Shown: piece by piece, positions 1 to 5,934 of the stretch
How positions within the stretch are numbered: position 1 is the first letter of the stretch
How the letters are laid out: the number at the start of each line of letters is the position of its first letter
Origin: Thermodesulfobacteriota bacterium
GTDB taxonomy: Bacteria; Desulfobacterota; Desulfomonilia; Desulfomonilales; Desulfomonilaceae
Reading direction: 5' to 3'
Length of the DNA stretch: 5,934 nt
Assembly (NCBI GenBank): GCA_030837305.1
Contig: JAUPKT010000323.1
Span: 1 to 5,934, forward strand
Program-made: the position numbers and the translations under genes
The notes under the pieces: model-generated
What the model was told of the DNA's origin: nothing
The model's database searches: none
The model's input: only the letters and a program-made list of their open reading frames with translations

Positions 1-2550
1 GGCTATTTTCTCGGGGGCTTCTATGGATACCTTGGCCTCCAGGGATGAGCCGATGGTCTTTGCGGCTCTGGCCTCCTCAAGTGCCTTGGAGACTTCCTGC
101 CTGAGCCCGAGTCTCAGCTCCCATTCATCCGACTCACCATCCGACAGCCGTGCCTCCTGAATGGGTTCCGGAAAGTCCGCCATGTGCACGCTCGGGATAA
201 CGCCCTGGGCGCTGCCATACGCCGCCCAAATCTCTTCAGCAGTAAAAGTCAGAATCGGTGCCATGAGGCGCACGAGTCCGGTCAGGATGATGTGCAGCAC
301 AGTCTGGGCCGATCTCCTTAGGTCTCCACCGGCGATTTCTACGTACAGACGATCCTTCAGAATATCCAAGTAGAGCGATGAAAGATCAACCGTACAATAA
401 TTGTACAGGGTGTGGAAAACCACGTGAAATTCAAAACGCCCATACGCCGTACACACCCGCTCAATTACTCGATTGAAACGATCAAGGGCATATCGGTCCA
501 ATTGTGTCATTCGGTCAAGGCTGATAGCATCCTTCGTCGGATCAAAATCCGCCAAATTCCCCAGCAGAAAACGGCACGTGTTTCGAATCCGGCGATAAGC
601 CTCCGATAGGCGCTCGAGGATTTCATTGGAAATCCTGATGTCGTCCCGGTAGTCTTCCGCGGATACCCACAGCCTCAGGATGTCGGCCCCGTACTTCTTG
701 ATTATCTCTTGGGGTTGCACAACATTGCCAAGGGATTTGGACATCTTCTTGCCCTGTCCATCCACGACGAATCCGTGTGTGAGTACTTCCTCGTACGGAG
801 CCCGTCCTCTGGTCCCAACGGACGTGAGCAAAGCGCTGTGGAACCAACCGCGATGCTGATCGCTCCCCTCCAGATACATATTCGTCGGGAAGACCAGCCT
901 GGGCCTTTCCTCACAGACCGCAGCCCAACTCACTCCTGAGTCAAACCATACGTCCAGGATGTCGGTTTCCTTAATGAAACTGCCGCTTCCACAGGAACCG
1001 CACCGCAAACCTTCGGGAGCAACATCCTGAGCGTCTGCTTCAAACCACACGTCCGCTCCCTTTTCTTCGAACAAACGAGCGGCCTTTTCGAAAAGCTCCG
1101 GCGGCGCTACGACGGAATCGCAGTCAGCGCATCTCAGGGCTGTAATGGGCACTCCCCAACAGCGTTGCCTGGATATGCACCAATCAGGCCTGTGTTCAAT
1201 CATACCGTAGATCCGGTCACGCCCCCATCTCGGTATCCAACTGACTTTGTCAATGGCCTGCAGAGCATTCTCCCGCAGTTTCGTATTCTCCATGGAAATG
1301 AACCACTGGTGCGTCGCACGATAAATTACGGGCTTCTTGCAACGCCAACAATGCGGATAGCTGTGGTCCATCAGCTCTGACGCCATCAAAGCCCCTTTTT
1401 CGTTCAACTTCTCAATCACGTCCTTGTTGGCGTCAAACACGAATTTTCCGCGAAAGAAATCAACCTCGTCCGTAAACAAACCGTGCTCGTCAACCGGCGC
1501 ATACACCTCAAGATCGTATTTAAGTCCCACCTCGTAATCTTCCTGACCATGTCCAGGCGCACAGTGGACACACCCGGTGCCTGTGTCCAAGGTTACAAAA
1601 GGCGCCAAGATTATCACGGAGGGCCTGTCATACAGAGGATGAACACACGTCAGCCCCTCCAGGTCCTTTCCCTGGAAAACACGTGAAATCTTGTAATCTT
1701 TGATTCCAAAGATCTCCATGTTCACTGCGGCAAGGCGCTCTGCCACGATGTAAACATTGTCTCCCACTTCCACTGCGGCATAGCGCTCGTCAGGATGCAC
1801 CGCAATGGCGAGATTCGCAGGGATGGTCCACGGAGTGGTAGTCCAAATGACCATATAGACGGACCGGTCTGATGCCTCTGGTATAAGCCTCGAAAAATCA
1901 TCTTTAGCCCCAAAGCGAACATAAATGGAAGGCGTTGAGCTATCTGCATATTCCACCTCAGCTTCAGCCAAGGCAGTAACGCACGAAGCACACCAGTAAA
2001 CTGGTTTCTTGCCACGATAGACGGCACCCTGCTGAAAAAATTTCCCCAGCTCCCGCACGATGGTCGCCTGATATCGGTAATTCATGGTGAGATACGGATC
2101 CGCCCACTCACCAAAAACACCGAGACGCTTGAATTCACCTCGCTGAACATCTATAAACCGCTCTGCATATTTGCGGCAGTGACGACGAACATCCACACTC
2201 GTCATCTCATGCTTCTTGCGTCCCAACTCTTTGTCTACCTGGTGCTCGATGGGAAGACCATGACAATCCCAGCCGGGAACATAATCCGAGTCATAACCGG
2301 CCATGAATTTCGATTTGACAATCATGTCCTTCAGAATTTTGTTCAAGGCCGTCCCCAAATGGATGTGCCCATTGGCATAGGGCGGGCCATCGTGCAGAAT
2401 ATATTTCGCCCGTCCCAAACTACGTTCTAGTATCTTCGCATATATATCCATCGACTCCCAATTCTGGAGAGTCTCCGGCTCCTTTTTGGGCAGATTTGCC
2501 CTCATGGGAAAAGCTGTCTTGGGTAGATTCAGGGTGTCCTTGTAGTCCAT
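1..2550 (-). CDS. ileS: Isoleucyl-tRNA synthetase, 3'-truncated by window edge
   Basis: Cytoplasmic class I aminoacyl-tRNA synthetase that charges tRNA-Ile with isoleucine using ATP. The frame is open for 850 codons from ATG 2550 to base 1. HIHLG (HIGH motif) lies at residues 62-66 and KMSKS at 602-606. The CP1 editing domain shows WTTTPWT near 236-242 and APGHGQEDY with the conserved Asp near 338. [13 protein letters not shown] and DVWFDSG follow in the usual order. An insert between these last two carries C474/C477 and C517/C520, a likely zinc site also found in other bacterial IleRS. The anticodon-binding domain has begun, but the last 80-90 residues expected in this family, including the C-terminal zinc ribbon, lie outside the window. 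The start is supported by GGAGGAG (2556-2562) with a 5-base spacer. No stop or frameshift was seen. The gene usually found downstream, lspA, would also lie outside the window. Confidence 0.98.
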   Translation of the reverse strand, partial: MDYKDTLNLPKTAFPMRANLPKKEPETLQNWESMDIYAKILERSLGRAKYILHDGPPYANGHIHLGTALNKILKDMIVKSKFMAGYDSDYVPGWDCHGLPIEHQVDKELGRKKHEMTSVDVRRHCRKYAERFIDVQRGEFKRLGVFGEWADPYLTMNYRYQATIVRELGKFFQQGAVYRGKKPVYWCASCVTALAEAEVEYADSSTPSIYVRFGAKDDFSRLIPEASDRSVYMVIWTTTPWTIPANLAIAVHPDERYAAVEVGDNVYIVAERLAAVNMEIFGIKDYKISRVFQGKDLEGLTCVHPLYDRPSVIILAPFVTLDTGTGCVHCAPGHGQEDYEVGLKYDLEVYAPVDEHGLFTDEVDFFRGKFVFDANKDVIEKLNEKGALMASELMDHSYPHCWRCKKPVIYRATHQWFISMENTKLRENALQAIDKVSWIPRWGRDRIYGMIEHRPDWCISRQRCWGVPITALRCADCDSVVAPPELFEKAARLFEEKGADVWFEADAQDVAPEGLRCGSCGSGSFIKETDILDVWFDSGVSWAAVCEERPRLVFPTNMYLEGSDQHRGWFHSALLTSVGTRGRAPYEEVLTHGFVVDGQGKKMSKSLGNVVQPQEIIKKYGADILRLWVSAEDYRDDIRISNEILERLSEAYRRIRNTCRFLLGNLADFDPTKDAISLDRMTQLDRYALDRFNRVIERVCTAYGRFEFHVVFHTLYNYCTVDLSSLYLDILKDRLYVEIAGGDLRRSAQTVLHIILTGLVRLMAPILTFTAEEIWAAYGSAQGVIPSVHMADFPEPIQEARLSDGESDEWELRLGLRQEVSKALEEARAAKTIGSSLEAKVSIEAPEKIA

Positions 2551-2555
2551 TTCAT

Positions 2556-2562
2556 CTCCTCC
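2556..2562 (-). promoter_or_regulatory. Shine-Dalgarno of ileS
   Basis: GGAGGAG on the minus strand, five bases before ATG 2550. It fixes the ileS start, because a second ATG at 2555-2553 is out of frame and too close to the site. Confidence 0.85.
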
Positions 2563-2611
2563 GGCCGTCCTTCGGGGACTGCCCACAGCATCGCGCACGT
2601 ATGCACGCCAC

Positions 2612-2628
2612 GCTACAAAAGGCTACAA
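2612..2628. repeat. Tandem GCTACAA direct repeat at the ileS promoter
   Basis: Two exact copies of GCTACAA (2612-2618 and 2622-2628) start 10 bases apart, about one helical turn. They cover the predicted ileS transcription start and touch the proposed -10 box. The spacing and position would suit a repressor site, but a seven-base repeat can arise by chance. Confidence 0.35.
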
Positions 2629-2654
2629 TCTAACAGGGTTGCTGAAAAAATCAA
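2627..2654 (-). promoter_or_regulatory. Candidate sigma-70 promoter for ileS
   Basis: On the minus strand, TTGATT (2654-2649) and TAGATT (2632-2627) are separated by 16 bases. Each box matches its consensus at four of six positions. Transcription would start near 2620 and give a leader of about 70 bases before ATG 2550. The leader shows only a small GTCC/GGAC stem (GTCC, loop CCGAA, GGAC) and is too short for a T-box. This is a pattern match only. Confidence 0.45.
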
Positions 2655-2678
2655 CCTCGCTGCCAAAAATGTATTCAG

Positions 2679-2703
2679 GTTTCCACGAATATTCCTTGGA
2701 AAC
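2679..2703. repeat. Nested inverted repeat in the divergent intergenic region
   Basis: Outer arms GTTTCCA (2679-2685) and TGGAAAC (2697-2703) are perfect complements. Between them lies the perfect eight-base palindrome GAATATTC (2687-2694), almost on the same centre. A further copy of TTGGAAA lies at 2732-2738, 36 bases after the one in the right arm. The dyad sits about 60-80 bases upstream of the predicted ileS start and about 105 bases upstream of ATG 2808. This resembles a protein-binding operator. A terminator is less likely because no T-run follows on either strand. Confidence 0.45.
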
Positions 2704-2760
2704 AAATTTCGCCGTCAACACCAAAAAAATCTTGGAAATTTGAATGGGAGGGACTATGGA

Positions 2761-2856
2761 ATGAAAGGCAAAACTGACAGGGGTTTTCCTCGAGCAGGGG
2801 CAGATCGATGGAAGTCAAAATCTTGGAGGTTTCTCGGAATCTTGGCCACGAATTAA
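2761..2856 (+). CDS. Possible 31-residue small ORF (leader peptide or chance)
   Basis: ATG 2761 is preceded by GGGAGGG (2746-2752) with an eight-base spacer, a better ribosome site than that of the next gene. The frame runs 31 codons to TAA at 2854-2856, overlapping the first 49 bases of the 129-residue gene in another frame. The peptide is basic and Trp-containing (MKGKTDRGF near the start, RWKSKSWRF near residues 16-24) with no recognised family. It could be a translated leader coupled to the downstream gene, or a chance ORF next to a purine-rich stretch. Confidence 0.25.
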   Translation: MKGKTDRGFPRAGADRWKSKSWRFLGILATN

Positions 2857-3197
2857 GGGGAGCCTGGCGTAAATTCCTCAACCGTGCACTCCACGAGGTC
2901 CCCGAGGAAACAGAGAAAAACGTTGATCACGACACTACTTGGTATTCTGGGACATGGTGCATTAAAGGATGCCCGGATTGCCCATGCAAGATCGAATACG
3001 TGTCTTTTGTGGCAGCCTATGACACCAATGCCCAGAAGTGGGTAAGATTTGAAAGCCACGATGTGTGCCCGATGTGCGGCACTCCCCTCATCAACGCGTG
3101 CCTTTCCCCCGATTTTGAAGCAATCATCGCCGAAATCCAGGAAATGAAACCACAGCCTGATGAGGCGAAACAAGATCCAGTCAAAGACGAGAATTGA
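2808..3197 (+). CDS. Unrecognised 129-residue Cys-rich protein
   Basis: I do not recognise this family. The N-terminal third (residues 1-40) looks helical and charged. Residues about 47-61 carry a dense cluster, WCIKGCPDCPC, and residues about 87-92 carry CPMCG. Together they could form a zinc ribbon or another metal site. An aromatic beta-like segment (IEYVSFVAAYD, KWVRFESHDV) lies between the clusters. The C-terminal tail is acidic, with Pro, Lys and Glu. There is no signal peptide or membrane segment. The start is ATG 2808: an in-frame TGA at 2775 blocks a longer form, and a modest AGGGG (2796-2800) lies seven bases upstream. This is the only plus-strand gene, divergent from ileS and convergent with the 141-residue gene. 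The reading frame is convincing from its composition and length, but the function is unknown. Confidence 0.75.
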   Translation: MEVKILEVSRNLGHELRGAWRKFLNRALHEVPEETEKNVDHDTTWYSGTWCIKGCPDCPCKIEYVSFVAAYDTNAQKWVRFESHDVCPMCGTPLINACLSPDFEAIIAEIQEMKPQPDEAKQDPVKDEN

Positions 3198-3206
3198 TCA
3201 GCCGAG

Positions 3207-3247
3207 CCGCAGCCTGTCTTCCTTACATTCGGCCATGCCGACTGCGG
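3207..3247. terminator. Weak hairpin region between convergent genes
   Basis: CCGCAG (3207-3212) pairs with CTGCGG (3242-3247), and inside it CGGC-CAT-GCCG (3230-3240) forms a tight small stem. The region sits in the 58 bases between two facing stop codons, where a shared terminator is expected. No T-run follows on either strand, so this is not a standard intrinsic terminator. Confidence 0.3.
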
Positions 3248-3255
3248 GTCACCTT

Positions 3256-3681
3256 TCAAATACCAGGGATATTTATGATGTGAAGCCCAGCCTGCTTCTG
3301 TACGATCAATTCCAAGCTGTCGTTCTTAATACCCAACACTATTTTCCCCGTGGACCCCGGCACATCCATCCCCGCAATCTCTCTCAGAATTTCTAAACCT
3401 CGCGCGATGAAATGGGGTGGAGCCCCCTCGAGCGAGTATGTCTTGTCGCCGTAAATGGTGGCGCCCTTGTCCTTATCAACGGTAAGACGGACTGAACGCT
3501 CCTTTATCGCCTCCAGAATGAACAGGGCCATCAACTTCAACGGGGCCTCATCGCCGTCCGTTCCCGGTTCCTCATTCCAGCCGGCCTGCTTCCATTGCTC
3601 CAGCACGGCCTGCGGAGTTACCTCCAATTGACAGTCAATCTGTTCCTGCAATCTCTTGTGTGGGCTGTCGCTATCCAACAT
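3256..3681 (-). CDS. Unrecognised 141-residue protein, second gene of fmdB unit
   Basis: Hypothetical cytoplasmic protein with no signal peptide or membrane span. Residues 1-45 are polar, with WKQAGW near 30-35 and an acidic linker. Residues 47-62 are a likely helix (LKLMALFILEAIKER). A compact domain follows: VRLTVDKDKGATIYG (64-78), then APPHFIARGLEILREIAG (87-104), then a beta-rich end (GKIVLGIKNDSLELIV). The helix followed by a strand and GATIYG faintly recalls the ssDNA-free N-terminal module of GspE/PilB-type proteins. That likeness is from memory and weak, and there is no ATPase motif. ATG 3681 has an excellent GGAGGTG (3687-3693) five bases upstream. The gene begins 27 bases after the fmdB-like stop on the same strand, so the two are probably cotranscribed. 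Function unknown. Confidence 0.82.
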   Translation of the reverse strand: MLDSDSPHKRLQEQIDCQLEVTPQAVLEQWKQAGWNEEPGTDGDEAPLKLMALFILEAIKERSVRLTVDKDKGATIYGDKTYSLEGAPPHFIARGLEILREIAGMDVPGSTGKIVLGIKNDSLELIVQKQAGLHIINIPGI

Positions 3682-3708
3682 GGTGTCACCTCCGTTTCAG
3701 GTAAAAAT

Positions 3709-3927
3709 CTAGTGGCACGTAGCACATGAGGTCGAAGAGCATGTACTGCAACCTGACTTGCCTGTCCCGGACGTCTTGAAATCGCCCGCTCCACTCTTGA
3801 AGTTGCAGCAAGACATGAGCTTCTCGACTGCCCCGCCACATTTTGGGCATACAACCGAGTCTTGTCCAAAAACCAGCTTCTCGAACGTATCGTCGCAATC
3901 ACAGCAGTGAAATTCGTAAATCGGCAT
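3709..3927 (-). CDS. FmdB-family zinc ribbon protein
   Basis: Small 72-residue protein with the family's hallmark start MPIYEFHC. Residues C8-x2-C11 and C27-x2-C30 (CPKCG) form the predicted zinc ribbon. The family is named after a putative regulator of formamide/amidase genes, but its biochemical role is not established, so no specific function is claimed. The tail is Gly/Ser/Lys-rich and ends in a second cluster, C60-x2-C63-x4-C68-x2-C71. Cys-rich tails of this kind are common in anaerobes and might bind another metal. Two extra cysteines, C40 and C41, follow the ribbon. ATG 3927 is supported by GAGGAG (3936-3941) with an eight-base spacer. It is the first gene of a likely two-gene unit with the 141-residue gene downstream. 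Confidence 0.92.
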   Translation of the reverse strand: MPIYEFHCCDCDDTFEKLVFGQDSVVCPKCGGAVEKLMSCCNFKSGAGDFKTSGTGKSGCSTCSSTSCATCH

Positions 3928-4155
3928 TATCGAAACTCCTCTATGACCGTATCAGAATTAGCAATCACAGTGATAAGGCCTAGTCCCACTAACGGCTCTC
4001 TTTTTCCCGAGGATACCCTGCAAACTCTGGTGCAAGCTCCGTAATAAGACAGGTACGTCACCCTTTGACTTCAAACTAATTCTACAACACTATAGATGCT
4101 CTTTTGATGAATAAGATGCAAGGGAATGGCGACGAGAAAAGTTCTAAAAGCCGGA
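3928..4155. other. 228-base intergenic region upstream of fmdB-like gene
   Basis: Lies between the lipoprotein stop and the FmdB start. It should hold the promoter of the fmdB unit, but no convincing sigma-70 pair is visible. The best is TTGAAG with TCTTAT on the minus strand, at a poor 19-base spacing. It contains the interrupted palindrome listed at 3964-3974. No tRNA, small RNA structure or terminator with a T-run was seen. Confidence 0.5.
3964..3974. repeat. Perfect interrupted palindrome upstream of fmdB-like gene
   Basis: ATCAC-A-GTGAT is a perfect five-base dyad around one central base, 36 bases before the FmdB start codon. It could be half of an operator or a short stem in the leader. 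It does not fit the spaced TGTGA-N6-TCACA pattern of CRP sites. Confidence 0.3.
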
Positions 4156-4464
4156 TTAGTTTAAGTCCTGGTAAACGATGGTCTCTCCATCGGCAAAGGT
4201 CAATGTACTCCCGTTTTTTGTCTCCACGTATTTGGCGGGGCTCAACCGGTTTTTCATAGCAGTGACCGTGTCCTTGCGCACGTTGCCTGGATCAACTTTC
4301 TTCCAGGAGGATTCACCGCTGCCATATTGCATGCGGATGGCCCCTTGGGGAGACACGTCGGTGACGCGAGCAAAGCCGGTGCTGGCAAGTTTACCACCGC
4401 ATCCCGCCAGACATGACGCCATCAGGCCGATCATCATGGTCCACAAAAAAACACGCATTCTCAC
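4156..4464 (-). CDS. Small predicted lipoprotein of unknown function
   Basis: A 102-residue protein that starts with two arginines and a hydrophobic stretch (VFLWTMMIGLMASCLAGC). The lipobox is L19-A20-G21-C22. The cysteine would be lipid-modified after signal peptidase II cleavage, and the residue after it is Gly, with no inner-membrane-retention Asp. The mature 81 residues look beta-rich (ARVTDV, GAIRMQYG, GSTLTFADGETIVYQDL). I do not recognise the family. GTG 4464 gives the full-length form and ATG 4458 two codons later is equally possible. GGTGG (4469-4473) lies 4 bases before the GTG and 10 before the ATG. The gene is separated from the upstream unit by 110 bases with its own promoter-like -10 box. 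The LPS-assembly or envelope role often seen for such lipoproteins cannot be assigned here. Confidence 0.8.
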   Translation of the reverse strand: MRMRVFLWTMMIGLMASCLAGCGGKLASTGFARVTDVSPQGAIRMQYGSGESSWKKVDPGNVRKDTVTAMKNRLSPAKYVETKNGSTLTFADGETIVYQDLN

Positions 4465-4491
4465 AATGCCACCACGTACTATCGAAAGTGG

Positions 4492-4497
4492 ATTATA
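4492..4497 (-). promoter_or_regulatory. Candidate -10 box of the lipoprotein gene
   Basis: A perfect TATAAT on the minus strand in an AT-rich stretch, 27 bases before GTG 4464. No good -35 lies 16-18 bases upstream: the TTGACT at 4531-4526 is 28 bases away. The box may belong to a weak or activator-dependent promoter. Confidence 0.4.
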
Positions 4498-4562
4498 TTT
4501 TCTTTTATCATAACAGACACATGAAAGTCAACGCAATTATAAATGATGAGGTTTGGGAGAGC

Positions 4563-4572
4563 AAAAAAAAAA
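4563..4572 (-). terminator. T10 run just after the 159-residue gene
   Basis: Ten consecutive T on the minus strand start three bases after the TAG stop at 4577-4575. The position suits a transcript end, but no stable GC stem precedes it; only a four-base GACT/AGTC pair is visible. The call is therefore tentative. Confidence 0.3.
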
Positions 4573-4574
4573 GA

Positions 4575-5054
4575 CTACAGCTCCTCACATTTGAAAAAGT
4601 CACGCAACATAAAGGGATCAATCCGAAAAGGACTGTGCCTTCCCTGAAAAAAACCATGGGCGCTCACAAGATGAAGGGCGAGCAATGAGTATGTTATAAC
4701 CGTGCCCGTCTGGATATTCCGTGCCACAACCACGGCCTTTGGCGCAGCATAGTGATCTCCCCAAGGGCATGCCATGATGCCCCTGTCTTCCCGTACGATC
4801 ACCTCCACGCATCCGTCAACGAGAACAGGATCTCCCAAACCAGCCCTGCCCATCTCGAAATAACGCTTCAGCCGCGACGTGATGTCCATCAGGTCAAGCC
4901 CCAACCGAGACACCAGGGCGGCATCATCTTGAAGACACTGGACCAGGGAACGCTCTTCGCCCACAAAGAAATTGCCTTTCCGCAACTCCCTTTCGATTGC
5001 AGCCATAACCGGGTCAGCAGTGGCACTCTTTGGAGTATCAACTAAATTTGTCAT
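4575..5054 (-). CDS. Unrecognised 159-residue protein coupled to reductase
   Basis: I do not recognise this protein. It has no signal peptide or membrane segment. Residues 15-66 look helical (AAIERELRKGNFF, DLMDITSRLKRYFEMGR). Residues 76-125 look beta-rich (VLVDGCVEVIVRED, APKAVVVARN, GTVITYSLLALHL). The end holds HGFFQGRHSPFRIDP (133-147) and LRDFFKCEEL. Four cysteines, C40, C82, C96 (in ACPWGDH) and C156, are scattered rather than in a metal-cluster pattern. The start is taken as ATG 5054, not the longer frame from 5108: the extra 18 codons overlap reductase coding sequence and are Trp-rich. GAGGAG (5065-5070) lies ten bases upstream of 5054. The 17-base overlap with the reductase gene implies translational coupling and a role beside it, for example as an accessory or partner protein. 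That role is inferred. Confidence 0.8.
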   Translation of the reverse strand: MTNLVDTPKSATADPVMAAIERELRKGNFFVGEERSLVQCLQDDAALVSRLGLDLMDITSRLKRYFEMGRAGLGDPVLVDGCVEVIVREDRGIMACPWGDHYAAPKAVVVARNIQTGTVITYSLLALHLVSAHGFFQGRHSPFRIDPFMLRDFFKCEEL

Positions 5055-5934
5055 AGTATATCCGCTCCTCAGGCACTCCCAATCCCACCAATACGTCCAC
5101 GCAGGCATTCAATAAGCCAGGGCTCCCGCACAGGTATCCCTCGCAATCCTGTCCATCAGGAACATATTTCGAAATCACTGCTGTTATTCGGCCTGTGTCT
5201 CCGTCCCAATTGTCTTCTGGGTCAGGATTGGACAGTGCCGGAACGAAACGAAAGTCCGGGTTGGTTCGTTCAAATGCCCGCCACTCCTCCACAAGAAAGA
5301 GATCTTTCTTTGAGTGAGCCCCAAAGAAAAAAATCGGCTTACGCCGCTCTATCTCCTCCGGTTTCATTGCCAGCAGAATTGCTCGTATGGGAGCCATTCC
5401 GGATCCGCCCGCAACGCAGATCATCCTCCGGTCCGATTCCCGAAGATAAAAGTCCCCGAATGGACCAGTAAAGGTCACAGGATCTCCTGTCTTCAGGAAA
5501 GAGAACATATAGGTGGTGCAAATACCCTCCGGAACCAGCCGCACTATCAATTCGATGTGCGTGTTGTCACTGCTCAACCCGCACATGGAATAAGCTCTAT
5601 AAACAGACTCCGACACAGAACCATATTCCGGAGATTGAAACTGAACGTACTGACCCGCTTTGTAATCTATGATGTCCGGATCCACAAGCGAGAATCTGAA
5701 GAGCCGTATGTCGTAAGTCAGTTCCTCACATGCGCTCAAGATAGCCTTGAATTCTCTGATACTGAACAAATCGGCAGGAATCTCTATGGCGCAATCATTC
5801 CGAACCATGATTTGGCATGACAACCGGATGTTGTCCGCAATCTCATCCTTGGTCAGGAGAGGCGTCTCCGTCGGAAGTATTTCTCCGAAACCTCCCACGG
5901 CCTTCACCTTGCAATAAGCGCACGTCGCCCTCCC
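5038..5934 (-). CDS. NqrF-like [2Fe-2S]/FAD/NAD(P)H reductase, 5'-truncated
   Basis: Flavoprotein that passes electrons between NAD(P)H, FAD and a plant-type [2Fe-2S] centre. The frame is open to the right edge, so 298 residues are visible and the N-terminus is missing. Counting from the edge, C5-x2-C8 and C40 are three of the four cluster ligands, with the same 31-residue gap as in NqrF. The first Cys lies outside. ILPTET follows the second Cys pair, as in NqrF. The FAD-binding RAYS is at 113-116, with GPFGDFY at 157-163. The NAD(P)H-binding GGSGMAP is at 176-182 and the C-terminal CGSP at 269-272. NqrF normally carries one N-terminal membrane helix, which would be upstream here. No NqrA-E gene is visible on the downstream side. 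Alternatives are a soluble monooxygenase-type reductase or another member of the ferredoxin-FNR fusion family, so no gene symbol is given. A GTG at 5907 is internal to the ferredoxin domain and not the start. Its 3' end overlaps the next gene. Confidence 0.88.
   Translation of the reverse strand, partial: GRATCAYCKVKAVGGFGEILPTETPLLTKDEIADNIRLSCQIMVRNDCAIEIPADLFSIREFKAILSACEELTYDIRLFRFSLVDPDIIDYKAGQYVQFQSPEYGSVSESVYRAYSMCGLSSDNTHIELIVRLVPEGICTTYMFSFLKTGDPVTFTGPFGDFYLRESDRRMICVAGGSGMAPIRAILLAMKPEEIERRKPIFFFGAHSKKDLFLVEEWRAFERTNPDFRFVPALSNPDPEDNWDGDTGRITAVISKYVPDGQDCEGYLCGSPGLLNACVDVLVGLGVPEERIYYDKFS

Noticed and set aside
1..2550. Many short open frames on both strands across this stretch
   Set aside because: All lie within the continuous ileS frame, whose motifs are in the right order, and none has a recognisable domain. 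They are shadows.
2551..2625. T-box riboswitch controlling ileS
   Set aside because: The predicted leader is only about 70 bases. No T-box core sequence, specifier stem or terminator/antiterminator pair is visible.
2649..2668. Sigma-54 promoter (TGGCAG-N5-TTGAT) upstream of ileS
   Set aside because: The spacing is right, but the nearly invariant GC of the -12 element is GA, and a housekeeping synthetase is an unlikely sigma-54 target.
2853..3259. Two minus-strand frames of 106 and 80 residues
   Set aside because: They are antisense to the 129-residue gene, have poor starts and irregular composition, and overlap each other in different frames.
4178..4688. Plus-strand frames of 111 and 91 residues over the lipoprotein region
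   Set aside because: They are antisense to the lipoprotein, whose lipobox is convincing. The 91-residue frame crosses the T10/A10 run and has low-complexity Lys-rich content.
5055..5108. N-terminal extension of the 159-residue protein to ATG 5108
   Set aside because: The extra 18 residues are translated from reductase coding sequence in another frame and are Trp-rich. ATG 5054 has its own GAGGAG.
5314..5820. Plus-strand frame of 168 residues
   Set aside because: It is antisense to the NqrF-like gene, which has clear FAD and NAD(P)H motifs. The plus-strand product shows no domain.

Overview
The window looks like ordinary bacterial chromosome of roughly balanced base composition. The gene set suggests an anaerobic member of the Desulfobacterota (former Deltaproteobacteria): an FmdB-type small zinc ribbon with a Cys-rich tail, a soluble-looking NqrF-type iron-sulfur flavoprotein reductase, and an isoleucyl-tRNA synthetase with a four-cysteine insert. 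That placement is inferred from general gene style and could not be tested by a search. There is no rRNA, tRNA, CRISPR array, insertion sequence, integrase or other sign of mobile DNA.

Layout. Positions 1-2550 (minus strand) hold ileS, which runs off the left edge and lacks only its C-terminal end. Positions 2551-2807 are a divergent intergenic region with a promoter candidate for ileS, a short direct repeat over the predicted transcription start and a nested inverted repeat. Positions 2808-3197 hold the only plus-strand gene, an unrecognised 129-residue protein with two cysteine clusters. It converges on a minus-strand pair: fmdB-like (3709-3927), then a 141-residue unknown (3256-3681), separated by 27 bases and probably cotranscribed. 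Positions 4156-4464 encode a small predicted lipoprotein. Positions 4575-5054 encode an unrecognised 159-residue protein. Its start lies inside the end of an NqrF-like reductase gene (5038 to the right edge, partial), so these two are almost certainly translated together.

How they fit together. ileS is a housekeeping gene for protein synthesis. The reductase moves electrons between NAD(P)H, FAD and a [2Fe-2S] centre. Its overlapping partner is probably functionally tied to it, but it is not one of the Nqr membrane subunits. The fmdB-like gene and its neighbour form a small unit of unknown role. Nothing links the reductase unit, the lipoprotein, the FmdB pair and ileS into one pathway.

I see no clearly new system. 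The points most worth a second look are the reductase/159-residue pair and the divergent ileS/Cys-rich-protein intergenic region.
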